DNA of 64,000 nt, from contig JAWKVC010000002.1 of assembly GCA_041398245.1 (NCBI GenBank), positions 248,001 to 312,000 on the forward strand, given 5' to 3'. Source of the DNA: UBA7672 sp041398245 (GTDB lineage: Bacteria > Pseudomonadota > Alphaproteobacteria > Caulobacterales > Hyphomonadaceae). The notes beneath the pieces are model-generated. The model did no database searches and was not told the DNA's origin. It saw only the letters and a program-made list of their open reading frames with translations. A program made the translations under genes and the position numbers. This document shows positions 53,173 to 60,845 of the stretch, piece by piece. The first letter of the stretch is position 1; each line of letters starts with the position of its first letter.

Positions 53173-53652
53173 ATGAGCACTTTCGATTTTTCCCCCCTTT
53201 ACCGCACCGTGGTCGGCTTCGACCGTCTGGCGAGCCTGATCGACACGGCGAGCCGGTTGGACGGCGCGCAGGGCTACCCTCCCTACAACATCGAACAATC
53301 CGTCGAGGACGATAACGCCTACGCGATCGAACTCGCGGTGGCCGGTTTCGGCGAAGACGACCTCGACCTTGAGGTCAAGGAAGGCCAGCTCATCGTCGTC
53401 GGCAAGAAGGACGGCGGAACCGACAACCGCAAATTCCTGCACCGCGGCATTGCCGAGCGCGGCTTCATCCGCCGCTTCCAGCTCGCTGACCATGTCGTCG
53501 TGTCCGGCGCCAATCTGAAGAACGGCCTGCTCCGGATCGAGCTTCGCCGTGAACTTCCCGAAGCGATGAAGCCCCGCAAGATCGCCATCGGCGCGGATGC
53601 TGCGGCATCGCAGGTGATCGAGGGCCGCAAGGCGCGCCCGTCGGCCGCCTAG
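53173..53652 (+). CDS. Hsp20 family small heat-shock protein
   Basis: ATP-independent holdase chaperone that binds unfolding proteins. 159 residues from the ATG at 53173 (AGGA upstream). The N-terminal FDFSPLYRTVVGFDRLASLI matches IbpA/HspA class A. The alpha-crystallin domain spans about 40-135, with YAIELAVAGFGEDDLDLEV, FLHRGIAERGFIRRFQLADH and GLLRIELRRELPE. The C-terminal KPRKIAI contains the IxI-type tail. Expression is predicted to be heat-controlled at transcription (RpoH-like boxes) and translation (ROSE). Ends at a strong terminator. Confidence 0.94.
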   Translation: MSTFDFSPLYRTVVGFDRLASLIDTASRLDGAQGYPPYNIEQSVEDDNAYAIELAVAGFGEDDLDLEVKEGQLIVVGKKDGGTDNRKFLHRGIAERGFIRRFQLADHVVVSGANLKNGLLRIELRRELPEAMKPRKIAIGADAAASQVIEGRKARPSAA

Positions 53653-53727
53653 AACGACCGGCGGTGAACCGGACCAGGCTGTCGCCCCCTCCCCCAGACC
53701 CGCCTGATCCTGGATCCCGCTGAAGAG

Positions 53728-53761
53728 AGCGGCGCGTTCCATGCCGGGACGCGCCGCTTTT
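53728..53761 (+). terminator. Intrinsic terminator of the Hsp20 gene
   Basis: Perfect 10-bp stem AGCGGCGCGT / ACGCGCCGCT with an eleven-base loop, followed by TTTT. About 75 bp after the hsp20 stop; the next gene comes from the opposite strand. Confidence 0.88.
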
Positions 53762-53773
53762 CATTTGCCCGGT

Positions 53774-54406
53774 TTAGAAGCCGCGCAAGCGGGCCATGAT
53801 CTGGTCAACCATCAGTTGTGGAATATGAGGCCACCAGATGCAGATGATGGCGATGCCCGCGAGCGCGCCGCCGAGGTGCGCGGCATGACCGAGGCCGTCG
53901 CGCACGCCAGTGCTCGAAGCCCAGGCCGACCATCCGATATAGAGCGCCGCGAACAGGATCAGAGGCATCGGCAGCGCGAAGAAGACGTAGATCGTCGCTG
54001 TTGGCACAAACATGGCGACCGCGGTGGTGACCCCGGAGATCGCACCGGAAGCGCCAAGCGCGCGATAGTTGAGATCGCGGAAGTGCTCCATCCATGTCCA
54101 CAGGGACCCTGCAAGCAGAGAACCGATGTAAATGGCGAGGAAGGGCGCCGTGCCCACGATCGACTCCAGCGGCAAGCCGAGGAAGTAGAGCGCCAGCATG
54201 TTCACGAACAGGTGGAATGGGTCGCCATGGACAAACCCGGATGTGAACATGCGATACCATTCGCCATTACGGCGCATGCGGCTCACATCGAACAGGAGCC
54301 TGTCCAACAGCCGTACATTGCTGAATGCGGCGAGCGAAACGCCGATGTTGGTCACAAGCAGGATCAGCGACGCAGGGCTCTCAAGGAGCTGATCGAGCTC
54401 GTTCAT
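53774..54406 (-). CDS. Rhomboid family intramembrane serine protease
   Basis: 210 residues, six membrane helices. Catalytic Ser120 in GASGAISG and His177 in GHAAHLGG form the dyad; the HGDPFHLFVNM segment has the supporting His65 and Asn69. The N-terminal SNVRLLDRLLFDVSRMRRNG, EWYRMFTSGFVHG is typical of proteobacterial rhomboids with WR motif. Cleaves membrane-protein substrates within the bilayer; substrate not known. Downstream of and close (20 bp) to the GST-like gene, both on the minus strand. Confidence 0.95.
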   Translation of the reverse strand: MNELDQLLESPASLILLVTNIGVSLAAFSNVRLLDRLLFDVSRMRRNGEWYRMFTSGFVHGDPFHLFVNMLALYFLGLPLESIVGTAPFLAIYIGSLLAGSLWTWMEHFRDLNYRALGASGAISGVTTAVAMFVPTATIYVFFALPMPLILFAALYIGWSAWASSTGVRDGLGHAAHLGGALAGIAIICIWWPHIPQLMVDQIMARLRGF

Positions 54407-54426
54407 CTAGGCCGCTCCACCCGAAC

Positions 54427-55809
54427 TCAGACGCGATCGTCAGCGGGAGCGTCTCCCGGGGCGGCTTCGCCCGTATCGCCCGCTTCTGCTTCGGCGACGG
54501 GCGCCTCGTCCGGGGCCTCACCAACTGACGGTTCGTCAGCGGATGCGGCTTCCACGGGTGCGTCCGCTTCGACAGTCGCCTCGACCGGTTCAACGGCCTC
54601 GCCTGCATCCGCCGCCTGGCCACCCTCGTCCGTCTCCGCTGCGACCTCGCCGCGGCTTCGGCCACTGCGACGGCGCCTGCGGCGGCGGCCTCCGCCTTCC
54701 TCAGGTTCAGCTGCTGCTGGTTCCAATCCGGCGACAGCGTCCTCCGACGCTTCCCCGCTGGCGACTGGCGCCTCGGCTGATTCATCCGCAGGCGCAGGCG
54801 CCTGCTCCGCACGTTGCGGACGCAGCAGATAGACCGTCGCGCCGGCCTCGTCCGTGAACGCCTTCAAGGCCTCGACCGTCTGGCCGCTGACGAACTTGCG
54901 GCGCAGCTCGCGGAAGGAGCGGGCAGCCGAGCGCAGTGGTGCCATGGCGATGGCGTCCCGGCCGAGCGTGACCGTGAAGGTCTCCGCGCCAGCCAGCGAG
55001 CTTTCGAGATTTTCCGCCGCCCACGGCAGGAAGAAAACGGCCAGATCGTCCGCGAACAGCGGCGCCAGCGTCTCCTTGAGATCGTCGAGCGCGGCGAACG
55101 GGCCGGACGCCGTCGGCGCGGTCATGAACTCGCACCATTTGGCGACGAACTCGCCGTCCTTCTCGATGATCTTGGACGGTGTCGGATCCTTCATCATCTG
55201 GATCAGCTGGCCGGCGATGGCGAAATCAGCGATCGATGGGCGGTCGCCGAAGATGAAGAGATGCTTGCGAAGGTGATCGTCGAGCAGCTTCACGAACTTC
55301 TTGAACGATTTCTCGACCGCATCGCCGAGATCGCCCTCAAGCTGCATCAGCTTCAGCTGGCTGGTCATCGTCTCGATGGCGAGTTCCTCGCTGGCCTTCC
55401 GGTCTTCGGGCGGCGTCTGCGTGAAATACTCGTCGATGGCGCGTTGCGCAGCGATCTTCTGGTCCCGCTTGCGCGACCAGCGATAGTGGAACACGGCCTT
55501 GGCAAGCCAGGAGTCCGCATACTCCTCCAGCACGCAGGCAAGGAAAGCCAGCGCAGGATCGGCCGGCAGGGCCGACGGCTCGGGACGGTCTGCTTCCAGC
55601 GCCTCGATCAGCGGCGTCGTGTCGTGCACGGCATAGCCGGATTCCGTCACCAGCACGGGCAGCGTGGCGAAGCGCGACAGGCGCTTCAGCTCGTCCTCGG
55701 TCTCCTGCGTGCGCGGGACCCAGTCGAAGGCGAAAGCCTTGTAGGTGAGATACGACCTGATCTTGGTCGAATAGGCCGAGGTCTCGGCGCCGAACAGGCG
55801 ATAGGACAT
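54427..55809 (-). CDS. Glutathione S-transferase-like protein with long charged tail
   Basis: 460 residues. Residues 1-80 are a thioredoxin-like GST N-domain (YLTYKAFAFDWVPRTQETED, then LPVLVTESGYAVHDTTPL). Residues 90-240 are the helical GST C-domain with GDRPSIADFAIAGQL. Residues 240-330 form a further helical region containing FFLPWAAENL. The last 130 residues are low complexity: Ala/Glu/Pro-rich and very acidic, interrupted by a basic patch with seven consecutive Arg near residue 378. Such a tail on a GST is unusual and may bind nucleic acid or a partner. Catalytic Ser/Cys not identified with confidence. Confidence 0.83.
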   Translation of the reverse strand: MSYRLFGAETSAYSTKIRSYLTYKAFAFDWVPRTQETEDELKRLSRFATLPVLVTESGYAVHDTTPLIEALEADRPEPSALPADPALAFLACVLEEYADSWLAKAVFHYRWSRKRDQKIAAQRAIDEYFTQTPPEDRKASEELAIETMTSQLKLMQLEGDLGDAVEKSFKKFVKLLDDHLRKHLFIFGDRPSIADFAIAGQLIQMMKDPTPSKIIEKDGEFVAKWCEFMTAPTASGPFAALDDLKETLAPLFADDLAVFFLPWAAENLESSLAGAETFTVTLGRDAIAMAPLRSAARSFRELRRKFVSGQTVEALKAFTDEAGATVYLLRPQRAEQAPAPADESAEAPVASGEASEDAVAGLEPAAAEPEEGGGRRRRRRRSGRSRGEVAAETDEGGQAADAGEAVEPVEATVEADAPVEAASADEPSVGEAPDEAPVAEAEAGDTGEAAPGDAPADDRV

Positions 55810-56012
55810 CCACGTCTCCGGGAAAGCGGGCGGAAACTACGCGGGAAGCGGGGCGGAAACAACCAGAGTTTCCGGCGCAGGACGGCACGATTTGACGCGA
55901 TTTGCTGGCTTCGAAGCCCGGCCGCAAGGCGTTCGCGCCCGTCGGGGTCCGGGTTTGCCCTGTCCGGCGTTAGGGGCTATCCAGCGCGTCCCCAGACGGC
56001 TGGATCGTTCTT

Positions 56013-57047
56013 ATGCGCGTTCTTCATGTCATGGCCGGCGCCAAGGAGGGCGGGGCCGAGAACATCATGCTGGAAAGCGTGCTGGCGCTCGCCGACGCCG
56101 GCGTTCCGCAGTCGGTCGTCACCCGCCCGGACAATCAGTTCCGCATCCAGAAATTCCGCGAGAAGGGCATCCGCGTCGAGACGGCGAACTTCAACAAGCT
56201 CTGGCCCTTCCCCACCCACGCAACGATCGCGCGCGCGATACGCGAGTTCAAACCGGACGTCGCCGAATACTGGATGGGTCGCGCGGGCGAGTTCGCGCCT
56301 GCCTCTTTCCGCGCGCGATCGATCGGCTGGTATGGCGGCTATTACAAGCTCGCGCGGTTCACCAATTGCGAGTGGCATGTGGGCCTGACCCGGGACCTGC
56401 TCCGTCACATCCGCGAACAGGGCGTGCCGGAAAGCCGCTCGGCCATCATCCACACCTATGCCGACTTCGAAGGCGCAGCGCCGGCCGACCGCGCTGCACT
56501 CAACACGCCAGCGGACGCACCAGTCGCGCTGGCGCTGGCGCGGCTGCATGAGAAGAAGGGGCTCGACACGCTGCTCGACGCCACAGACAAAGTCCCCGGC
56601 CTCTACGTCTGGATCGCCGGCGAGGGCCCGCTGGAGGCGGAGCTGAAAGCGCATTGCACGCGGCTCGGCCTTGATGATCGCGTCCGCTTCCTTGGCTGGC
56701 GCAATGATCGCGGCGCCCTGTTGGCGGCGTGCACCTTCGTCGCGTTCCCGTCGCGCTATGAGCCGTTCGGCACAGTAACGGTCGATGCGTGGGCCGCATC
56801 GCGGCCGCTTGTCGCCGCCGACGCGGTCGGCCCGGCCGCCTATGTCGTCGACGGCGTCAATGGCTTGCTGGTCCCGAAGAACGATGTCGACGCGCTGGCC
56901 AACGCCATGCGCCGCGTGATCGAGGAGCCCGGCCTTGCGGCGAAACTCGTCGCGGGCGGACGCGAAAGCTATGAGGCGACCTTCACGCGCCAGGCCTTCG
57001 TGCGCGACTCTCTGGCCTTCTACGAACGTGTCACGGCAGGCGGCTGA
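56013..57047 (+). CDS. Glycosyltransferase family 4
   Basis: 344 residues, GT-B fold of the GT4 family. N-terminal MRVLHVMAGAKEGGAENIML (Gly-rich acceptor loop), the linker ALALARLHEKKGLDTLLDA at the start of the C-domain, LYVWIAGEGPLEAELKAH, and the donor-site VAFPSRYEPFGTVTVDAWA with the EX7E-type glutamates. Transfers a hexose from a nucleotide sugar during lipopolysaccharide or capsule synthesis; donor unknown. Convergent with the PP2C-type gene. The 203-bp region upstream (55810-56012) holds no gene. Confidence 0.93.
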   Translation: MRVLHVMAGAKEGGAENIMLESVLALADAGVPQSVVTRPDNQFRIQKFREKGIRVETANFNKLWPFPTHATIARAIREFKPDVAEYWMGRAGEFAPASFRARSIGWYGGYYKLARFTNCEWHVGLTRDLLRHIREQGVPESRSAIIHTYADFEGAAPADRAALNTPADAPVALALARLHEKKGLDTLLDATDKVPGLYVWIAGEGPLEAELKAHCTRLGLDDRVRFLGWRNDRGALLAACTFVAFPSRYEPFGTVTVDAWAASRPLVAADAVGPAAYVVDGVNGLLVPKNDVDALANAMRRVIEEPGLAAKLVAGGRESYEATFTRQAFVRDSLAFYERVTAGG

Positions 57048-57053
57048 GCCGGC

Positions 57054-57902
57054 CTAGACTTCCAGCAGCAGCGCGGTTGCATCATCCGACGTCTTGAAGC
57101 GGCCAATCTTCGCATCGTCCTCGGGCGAGGATTCCATGCCGCGCAGTTCGCGCATCAGTTCGCCAAGTCCACGCGACATGGCCGCATCGATCAGCTGCTC
57201 ATCCGTATAGCGCATATAGGGCGAGACCAGACGGTAGAAGCCATCCGTCATGACCAGCACCTTGGTTCCTGCCGGCGCGGCGACATCCTGATAGACGATG
57301 TGTGCGGCCGCTTCGGGCTGGACGCCAAATACCCAATAGCCCCTGGGCGCGTTGTGAATAGCGCGTACGTCGCGCAGCCACTTGATCCGGTCCTCGGGCG
57401 TCATCGCCATGACGGTCTTCGCGCGGCCTTGCTCTTCGGCCGGCTTGCTGGTCTCGCCAAACACGCTGACTGCGCCGTCCGGCGTTTTGATGATGGCGAT
57501 CGAGTCGCCGAGCGTCGCGCCCTCCAGCCTGCCCTTGCGCGCGCGCACCCACGTGGCCGCCGCGGTCGGATAGCTGGCGAGCGGCGCATCCCTCAGCGGG
57601 ATCTTCACTTCGCGCTCGACCGCCGCACGCAGGCGCGGCAGCAAGCGCGCAAACCAGGCCCGCGGAATCTCGCGCGGATCGGCCGGGCCCTTCACGATCT
57701 CGGCGGCGAAGATTTCGGCGAAGCGCGCCGCGTCCGACTCGGCTGCCTTGAAGATGCGGACCGGCCCGACATCGGTTGCGCCGTCGATCACGCAAGCCCA
57801 ACCCGCCGCCTCATCGAAGGCGTAGCGGTCATCGCCCGTACCGGTTTTCATCCCGCCGCCGAGCTTTGAGCCGGGGAAGGAGATCGAGTCGATGAGTTTC
57901 AA
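57054..57902 (-). CDS. PPM/PP2C-type protein phosphatase family protein
   Basis: 282 residues from the TTG at 57902 (GGGAG upstream). The PP2C motifs are recognisable though diverged: GDDRYAFDEAAGWACVIDGATDV with the first metal aspartates, EGATLGDSIAIIKTPDG, TKVLVMTDGFYRLVSP (third motif with Asp), and the final TSDDATALLLEV (Asp pair). Such phosphatases act on Ser/Thr kinases' substrates or two-component partners. The metal-binding acidic residues appear present. No kinase gene is next to it. Convergent with the GT4 gene. Confidence 0.85.
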   Translation of the reverse strand: MKLIDSISFPGSKLGGGMKTGTGDDRYAFDEAAGWACVIDGATDVGPVRIFKAAESDAARFAEIFAAEIVKGPADPREIPRAWFARLLPRLRAAVEREVKIPLRDAPLASYPTAAATWVRARKGRLEGATLGDSIAIIKTPDGAVSVFGETSKPAEEQGRAKTVMAMTPEDRIKWLRDVRAIHNAPRGYWVFGVQPEAAAHIVYQDVAAPAGTKVLVMTDGFYRLVSPYMRYTDEQLIDAAMSRGLGELMRELRGMESSPEDDAKIGRFKTSDDATALLLEV

Positions 57903-58024
57903 GACGCACTCCCGCAAATGCCGCCGCGCGATGCGCCTAGAGCCACGAGGACCTCCGCAAAGTCAACGTGAAGACACACGCAAATTCTGCTTTGATCGGA
58001 AGGAACGCCATCAGGGGAAATTCC

Positions 58025-58327
58025 ATGACAATTGTTGTCCTCGGCACGCTCCGCTTCCCGCCTGCCAGCATGCCGGCGGTTCGTCCTCATTTGCATGAGC
58101 TGGTGGAAGCAACGCGGGCACGCGACGGATGCATTGCCTACGATGTCGCTGAGGACCCGTTTGATCCCGGGCTCATCCGCTTTTCGGAACTCTGGCCCGA
58201 CATGACCTTGCTTGAGGCACACCTCAAAGCGCCGCATATCGAGCCATGGCGAGCAGCGGCGCGTGGAGCCGGTCTGATGTCGCGGAGCTTCACGGCCTAC
58301 GAGGCAACGAATCCCAAGGCGATCTGA
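58025..58327 (+). CDS. Antibiotic biosynthesis monooxygenase (ABM) domain protein
   Basis: 100 residues from the ATG at 58025, which follows AGGGGA. Ferredoxin-like alpha/beta dimeric fold: strand TIVVLGTLRFPP, helix AVRPHLHELVEATRARDGC, strand IAYDVAEDPFDPGLIRFSELW, helix LLEAHLKAPHIEPW, with no cofactor site. Many members are quinol or other cofactor-free monooxygenases, others have no known activity. Single gene. The upstream in-frame sequence to 57968 lacks a ribosome binding site. Confidence 0.86.
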   Translation: MTIVVLGTLRFPPASMPAVRPHLHELVEATRARDGCIAYDVAEDPFDPGLIRFSELWPDMTLLEAHLKAPHIEPWRAAARGAGLMSRSFTAYEATNPKAI

Positions 58328-58336
58328 ATCGGCGAA

Positions 58337-58564
58337 CTACGCCGTTCTCGATTTCATCGCCTGGGAAAAATCAGCCAGCGTCTGGATGTAGTCGCCGCTC
58401 TCGCGCAGGCGCTGGACGTAGAGTTCGAGGATCTGGCGCGCGGCGACCCCGGGCTCGAGGCCGCATTTCTCGGCTTCCTCGGAGAACAGCTTCTTTGATT
58501 CCGGATCGAGCCGGACGGTCAACGGCTGGCGGTTGGCTGGCTTGGACACGGATGGGGCGGCCAT
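58337..58564 (-). CDS. Small ribbon-helix-helix-like DNA-binding protein
   Basis: 75 residues from the ATG at 58564. The segment QPLTVRLDPESKKLFSEEAE fits the beta-strand plus first helix of a ribbon-helix-helix protein, and the following GLEPGVAARQILELYVQRLR fits the second helix. The C-terminal helix (SGDYIQTLADFSQAMKS) may be a toxin- or partner-binding tail. Divergent from a second RHH-like gene with a perfect inverted repeat between them, so autoregulation is likely. No toxin gene is adjacent. Confidence 0.68.
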   Translation of the reverse strand: MAAPSVSKPANRQPLTVRLDPESKKLFSEEAEKCGLEPGVAARQILELYVQRLRESGDYIQTLADFSQAMKSRTA

Positions 58565-58627
58565 TGCGGAGATTCCATCAGCAGCTGTCGGGAGCTGCCC
58601 GACGCCTCTAGCGAGAATCACCTTGCA

Positions 58628-58658
58628 TGCATTGCCAATACATTGCAATGGCAATGCA
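58628..58658. promoter_or_regulatory. Perfect 10-bp inverted repeat, operator between divergent genes
   Basis: Arms TGCATTGCCA (58628-58637) and TGGCAATGCA (58649-58658) separated by eleven bases, the last arm ending at the ATG of the plus-strand gene. Sub-repeats of TTGCA/TGCAA are also present (TTGCATGCATTG and CATTGCAATG). An operator for either of the flanking ribbon-helix-helix proteins is the natural explanation; their dimers bind such short symmetric repeats in tandem. Confidence 0.72.
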
Positions 58659-58843
58659 TGGCCAAGCCGCCCGCCAGCCAGGGCACCAAGCCCTTCACCG
58701 TCGTGCTGCCGGAAAAGGCAGCCGAGCGCCTTGAAATACTGGTTGATTCTGGCCTCTATGGCGCAAATCGCGCCGAGGTCGCCCGTAACATCATCCTTCA
58801 GCACCTCCAGGAGCTGTGGAAGTCGGGCAAGCTGCCAGGCTGA
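58658..58843 (+). CDS. Small CopG-type ribbon-helix-helix protein
   Basis: 61 residues from the ATG at 58658 (a TTG at 58643 adds five residues). The classic pattern KPFTVVLPEKAAERLEILVD, then SGLYGANRAEVARNIILQHLQEL contains the beta-strand, first helix, turn and second helix of the CopG/Arc class. There is no Shine-Dalgarno sequence, so it may be translated as a leaderless message; the operator palindrome overlaps the start. Likely a repressor, autoregulated. Divergent partner at 58337-58564. Confidence 0.75.
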   Translation: MAKPPASQGTKPFTVVLPEKAAERLEILVDSGLYGANRAEVARNIILQHLQELWKSGKLPG

Positions 58844-59011
58844 GGCGGAACGAAGCGTCCTCCGGGCGTCATCCACAAGCAAACCCTTTGAAACCGGGCC
58901 TTCGCGGGCGCCGGTAAGACTTCGTTAACCAATCGCGCCCAATCGTTCCCTTCAGCCGCCGGGAGCTGCTAAAAGATGCTTCAGGCTGCAAGGCGAAGGA
59001 GGACGCGCCCC

Positions 59012-59479
59012 ATGAGCAGCATGACCGAGACGACCACTTCCCAGACGCCGGACCTCGTTTCCTTCTGCCCCGCCGCCGCCTGCGCGGCCGCCGTTGTCCG
59101 GCTGGAGGGCTTCATCGACCATGTCGCCCGCCTGCACGAAGAGGCGCGGCTGGCGGGCTCGCCGGACCTCATGAAGCAGCTGGAAGCGATTTCGGACGAG
59201 CTGATCCTCGCCGCGGATGACGCACGCGGGCGGCTGGCCCGGGTGGAAGCGGTCTCTGCGGCGGGCGCGATGGCGCAGCTGCTGGCAGCGATCCGTGACG
59301 TTCGCGTGCGCGACGACGCAGAGCGCGAGCGTGCGCGGGATCTGGAAGCGAAGGCTATCCGCTTCCTCGCGAGCGCCAATCTCTATGACGCAGCGTTCTG
59401 CCGCTCGCTCAGCGGGACGAAGCTGGGTGGACGGCTGCATGTTCCTGTCGCGCCGGAAGCCGTGCAGCGCATCTCCTGA
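59012..59479 (+). CDS. Hypothetical helical protein
   Basis: 155 residues from the ATG at 59012 (GGAGGA upstream; upstream in-frame bases lack a site). Predominantly helical with heptad-like spacing of Ala, Leu and acidic residues from LVSFCPAAACAAAVVRLEGF through HEEARLAGSPDLMKQLEAI, DELILAADDARGRLARVEAV, and a charged DDAERERARDLEAKAIRF. A coiled-coil is likely. Two Cys near residue 20-25. No signal peptide and no family recognised. Single gene. Confidence 0.68.
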   Translation: MSSMTETTTSQTPDLVSFCPAAACAAAVVRLEGFIDHVARLHEEARLAGSPDLMKQLEAISDELILAADDARGRLARVEAVSAAGAMAQLLAAIRDVRVRDDAERERARDLEAKAIRFLASANLYDAAFCRSLSGTKLGGRLHVPVAPEAVQRIS

Positions 59480-59577
59480 TCCGAACGCTGCTCGACTGCG
59501 CCATGGCGCCTGACAAGGGTTGCGCATCTGGTCGCAGGGGCGCACGTTTGGCGCGTATCGAACCGAGGGCGGGACTC

Positions 59578-60210
59578 ATGACATCGAAAATCATCGCCAG
59601 CGCGGTCGCGCTGGCCGCAAGCCTCTTGCCGGTTGCCTTCGCGCAGGAAGGCTATCTTGGCGAAATCCGGCAGTTCGGCATGAACTTCTGCCCGCGGGGA
59701 TGGGCGCCGACAAATGGGCAGCTGCTTTCAATCTCGCAGAACACTGCGTTGTTCAGCCTGCTTGGCACGACCTATGGCGGGGATGGACGAACCACCTTTG
59801 CCCTACCGAACCTCGCGCCCCTGTCGAACACGAGCACATCCTCTATGCCCGCAAGCCCCGTCGGCGGCGAAGCACGGGTGTACGAACACTGCGATTTCGA
59901 GGGCTGGAGCCTTCCGCTCGGTCTTGGCGATTATCGCGCTTCCGATCTTCGCGCGCCCTATACCAACAACAATGTCTCGGCCGTGCGCGCGTCGCCCGGC
60001 TGGCAGGTGACGCTGTTCGATGGCGACAATCTTGACGGCCAGTCGGTCACGATCACGGGCCAGGACAGCTGTCTCGTGGCGCGCAACTTCAACGACCGCA
60101 CATCGAGCATTCGGGTCACGCGCTCAACACCCACGCCAGCGCCTGCAACAGGCAAACCTGCCGGCGTCAGCTGCATCGCGACTGTGGGAATATACCCGTC
60201 ACGGCAATAG
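59578..60210 (+). CDS. Exported tail-collar protein with inserted beta/gamma-crystallin domain
   Basis: 210 residues from the ATG at 59578. Signal peptide MTSKIIASAVALAASLLPVA. Residues 24-80 match the phage tail-collar/microcystin-dependent (MdpB) domain: GYLGEIRQFGMNFCPRGWAP, LLSISQNTALFSLLGTTYGG and GRTTFALPNL. The usual ending of this family, CIATVGIYPSRQ, is at residues 199-210. Between them (about 99-182) lies a beta/gamma-crystallin unit: VYEHCDFEGWSLPLGLGDYR, NNNVSAVRASPGW, VTLFDGDNLDGQSVTI and FNDRTSSIRV. This Greek-key fold often binds calcium. So a crystallin domain has been inserted in a collar protein. Role unknown; a surface adhesin or Ca-dependent structure is possible. Confidence 0.82.
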   Translation: MTSKIIASAVALAASLLPVAFAQEGYLGEIRQFGMNFCPRGWAPTNGQLLSISQNTALFSLLGTTYGGDGRTTFALPNLAPLSNTSTSSMPASPVGGEARVYEHCDFEGWSLPLGLGDYRASDLRAPYTNNNVSAVRASPGWQVTLFDGDNLDGQSVTITGQDSCLVARNFNDRTSSIRVTRSTPTPAPATGKPAGVSCIATVGIYPSRQ

Positions 60211-60293
60211 TTCTGCGGCGTTTGACACGCATCAAGGACGGTTGCACGTTCAAAGTCCTCATTGGGAGTGAGGTTTGGAAAGGGAATGCTGCA

Positions 60294-60827
60294 ATGCGTG
60301 CTGGTCTGGTCCTGTCGTCACTTGCGTTGATTGGTCTTGCCGCGTGCGCACCCGCAGCAACGGAGAAGCCTGCGGCCGAAACCCCCACTGCCGAGGCATC
60401 GACGCCAATGGCGCGGCCGATCACGCTTCCGGTCAGCATCAACGCCGTGATGGTCGCGCTGGTTGATCACGCGTCCGAGCCGCTGTGGCTTGATGCTTAC
60501 GAGCCGCCGACGACCGATGAAGGCTGGCGCGCAGCAGAGCATCACGCCTATCAGATGGCGGTTGGCGGCAAGCTGATCCAGCTCGCCGGCACGGGCCCCA
60601 ACGACGAGACATGGGTCGCCGAACCGAAATGGATCCGGATGGCCGACGAGATGAGCGCCGCCGGCATGGATGCGCTGGCCGCCGCGAAGGCGCGCAATGT
60701 CGACCTGCTCAATACGGCTGGCGATCGCCTGGTGGCAGCCTGCGAGGCCTGCCACAAGGAATACAAGCTCGGCCTGCCCTCGATGGGCATCTACAAATCG
60801 CCGGACTATCCGATCCCCGAGCGGTAG
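60294..60827 (+). CDS. Cytochrome c (class II-like) lipoprotein
   Basis: 177 residues from the ATG at 60294. Signal peptide with lipobox LAAC, Ala/Thr/Pro linker, then a mostly helical domain with PLWLDAYEPPTTDEGWRAAE and HHAYQMAVGGKLIQLAGTGP, and the haem motif CEACH near residue 151 in a late helix, followed by HKEYKLGLPSMGIYK. A single haem near the C-terminus fits a class II (c'-type) fold. Exported and lipid-anchored. No redox partner gene adjacent. Second protein of this kind in the window (see 29161). Confidence 0.86.
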   Translation: MRAGLVLSSLALIGLAACAPAATEKPAAETPTAEASTPMARPITLPVSINAVMVALVDHASEPLWLDAYEPPTTDEGWRAAEHHAYQMAVGGKLIQLAGTGPNDETWVAEPKWIRMADEMSAAGMDALAAAKARNVDLLNTAGDRLVAACEACHKEYKLGLPSMGIYKSPDYPIPER

Positions 60828-60845
60828 TCGCGTACGAGCGGATCG

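Noticed and set aside
58337..58843. Toxin-antitoxin module
   Set aside because: Both small proteins look like DNA-binding ribbon-helix-helix proteins and no toxin reading frame lies beside either.
59578..60210. Phage tail fibre gene indicating a prophage
   Set aside because: It has a signal peptide and single-gene context. The collar domain is shared by secreted bacterial proteins.
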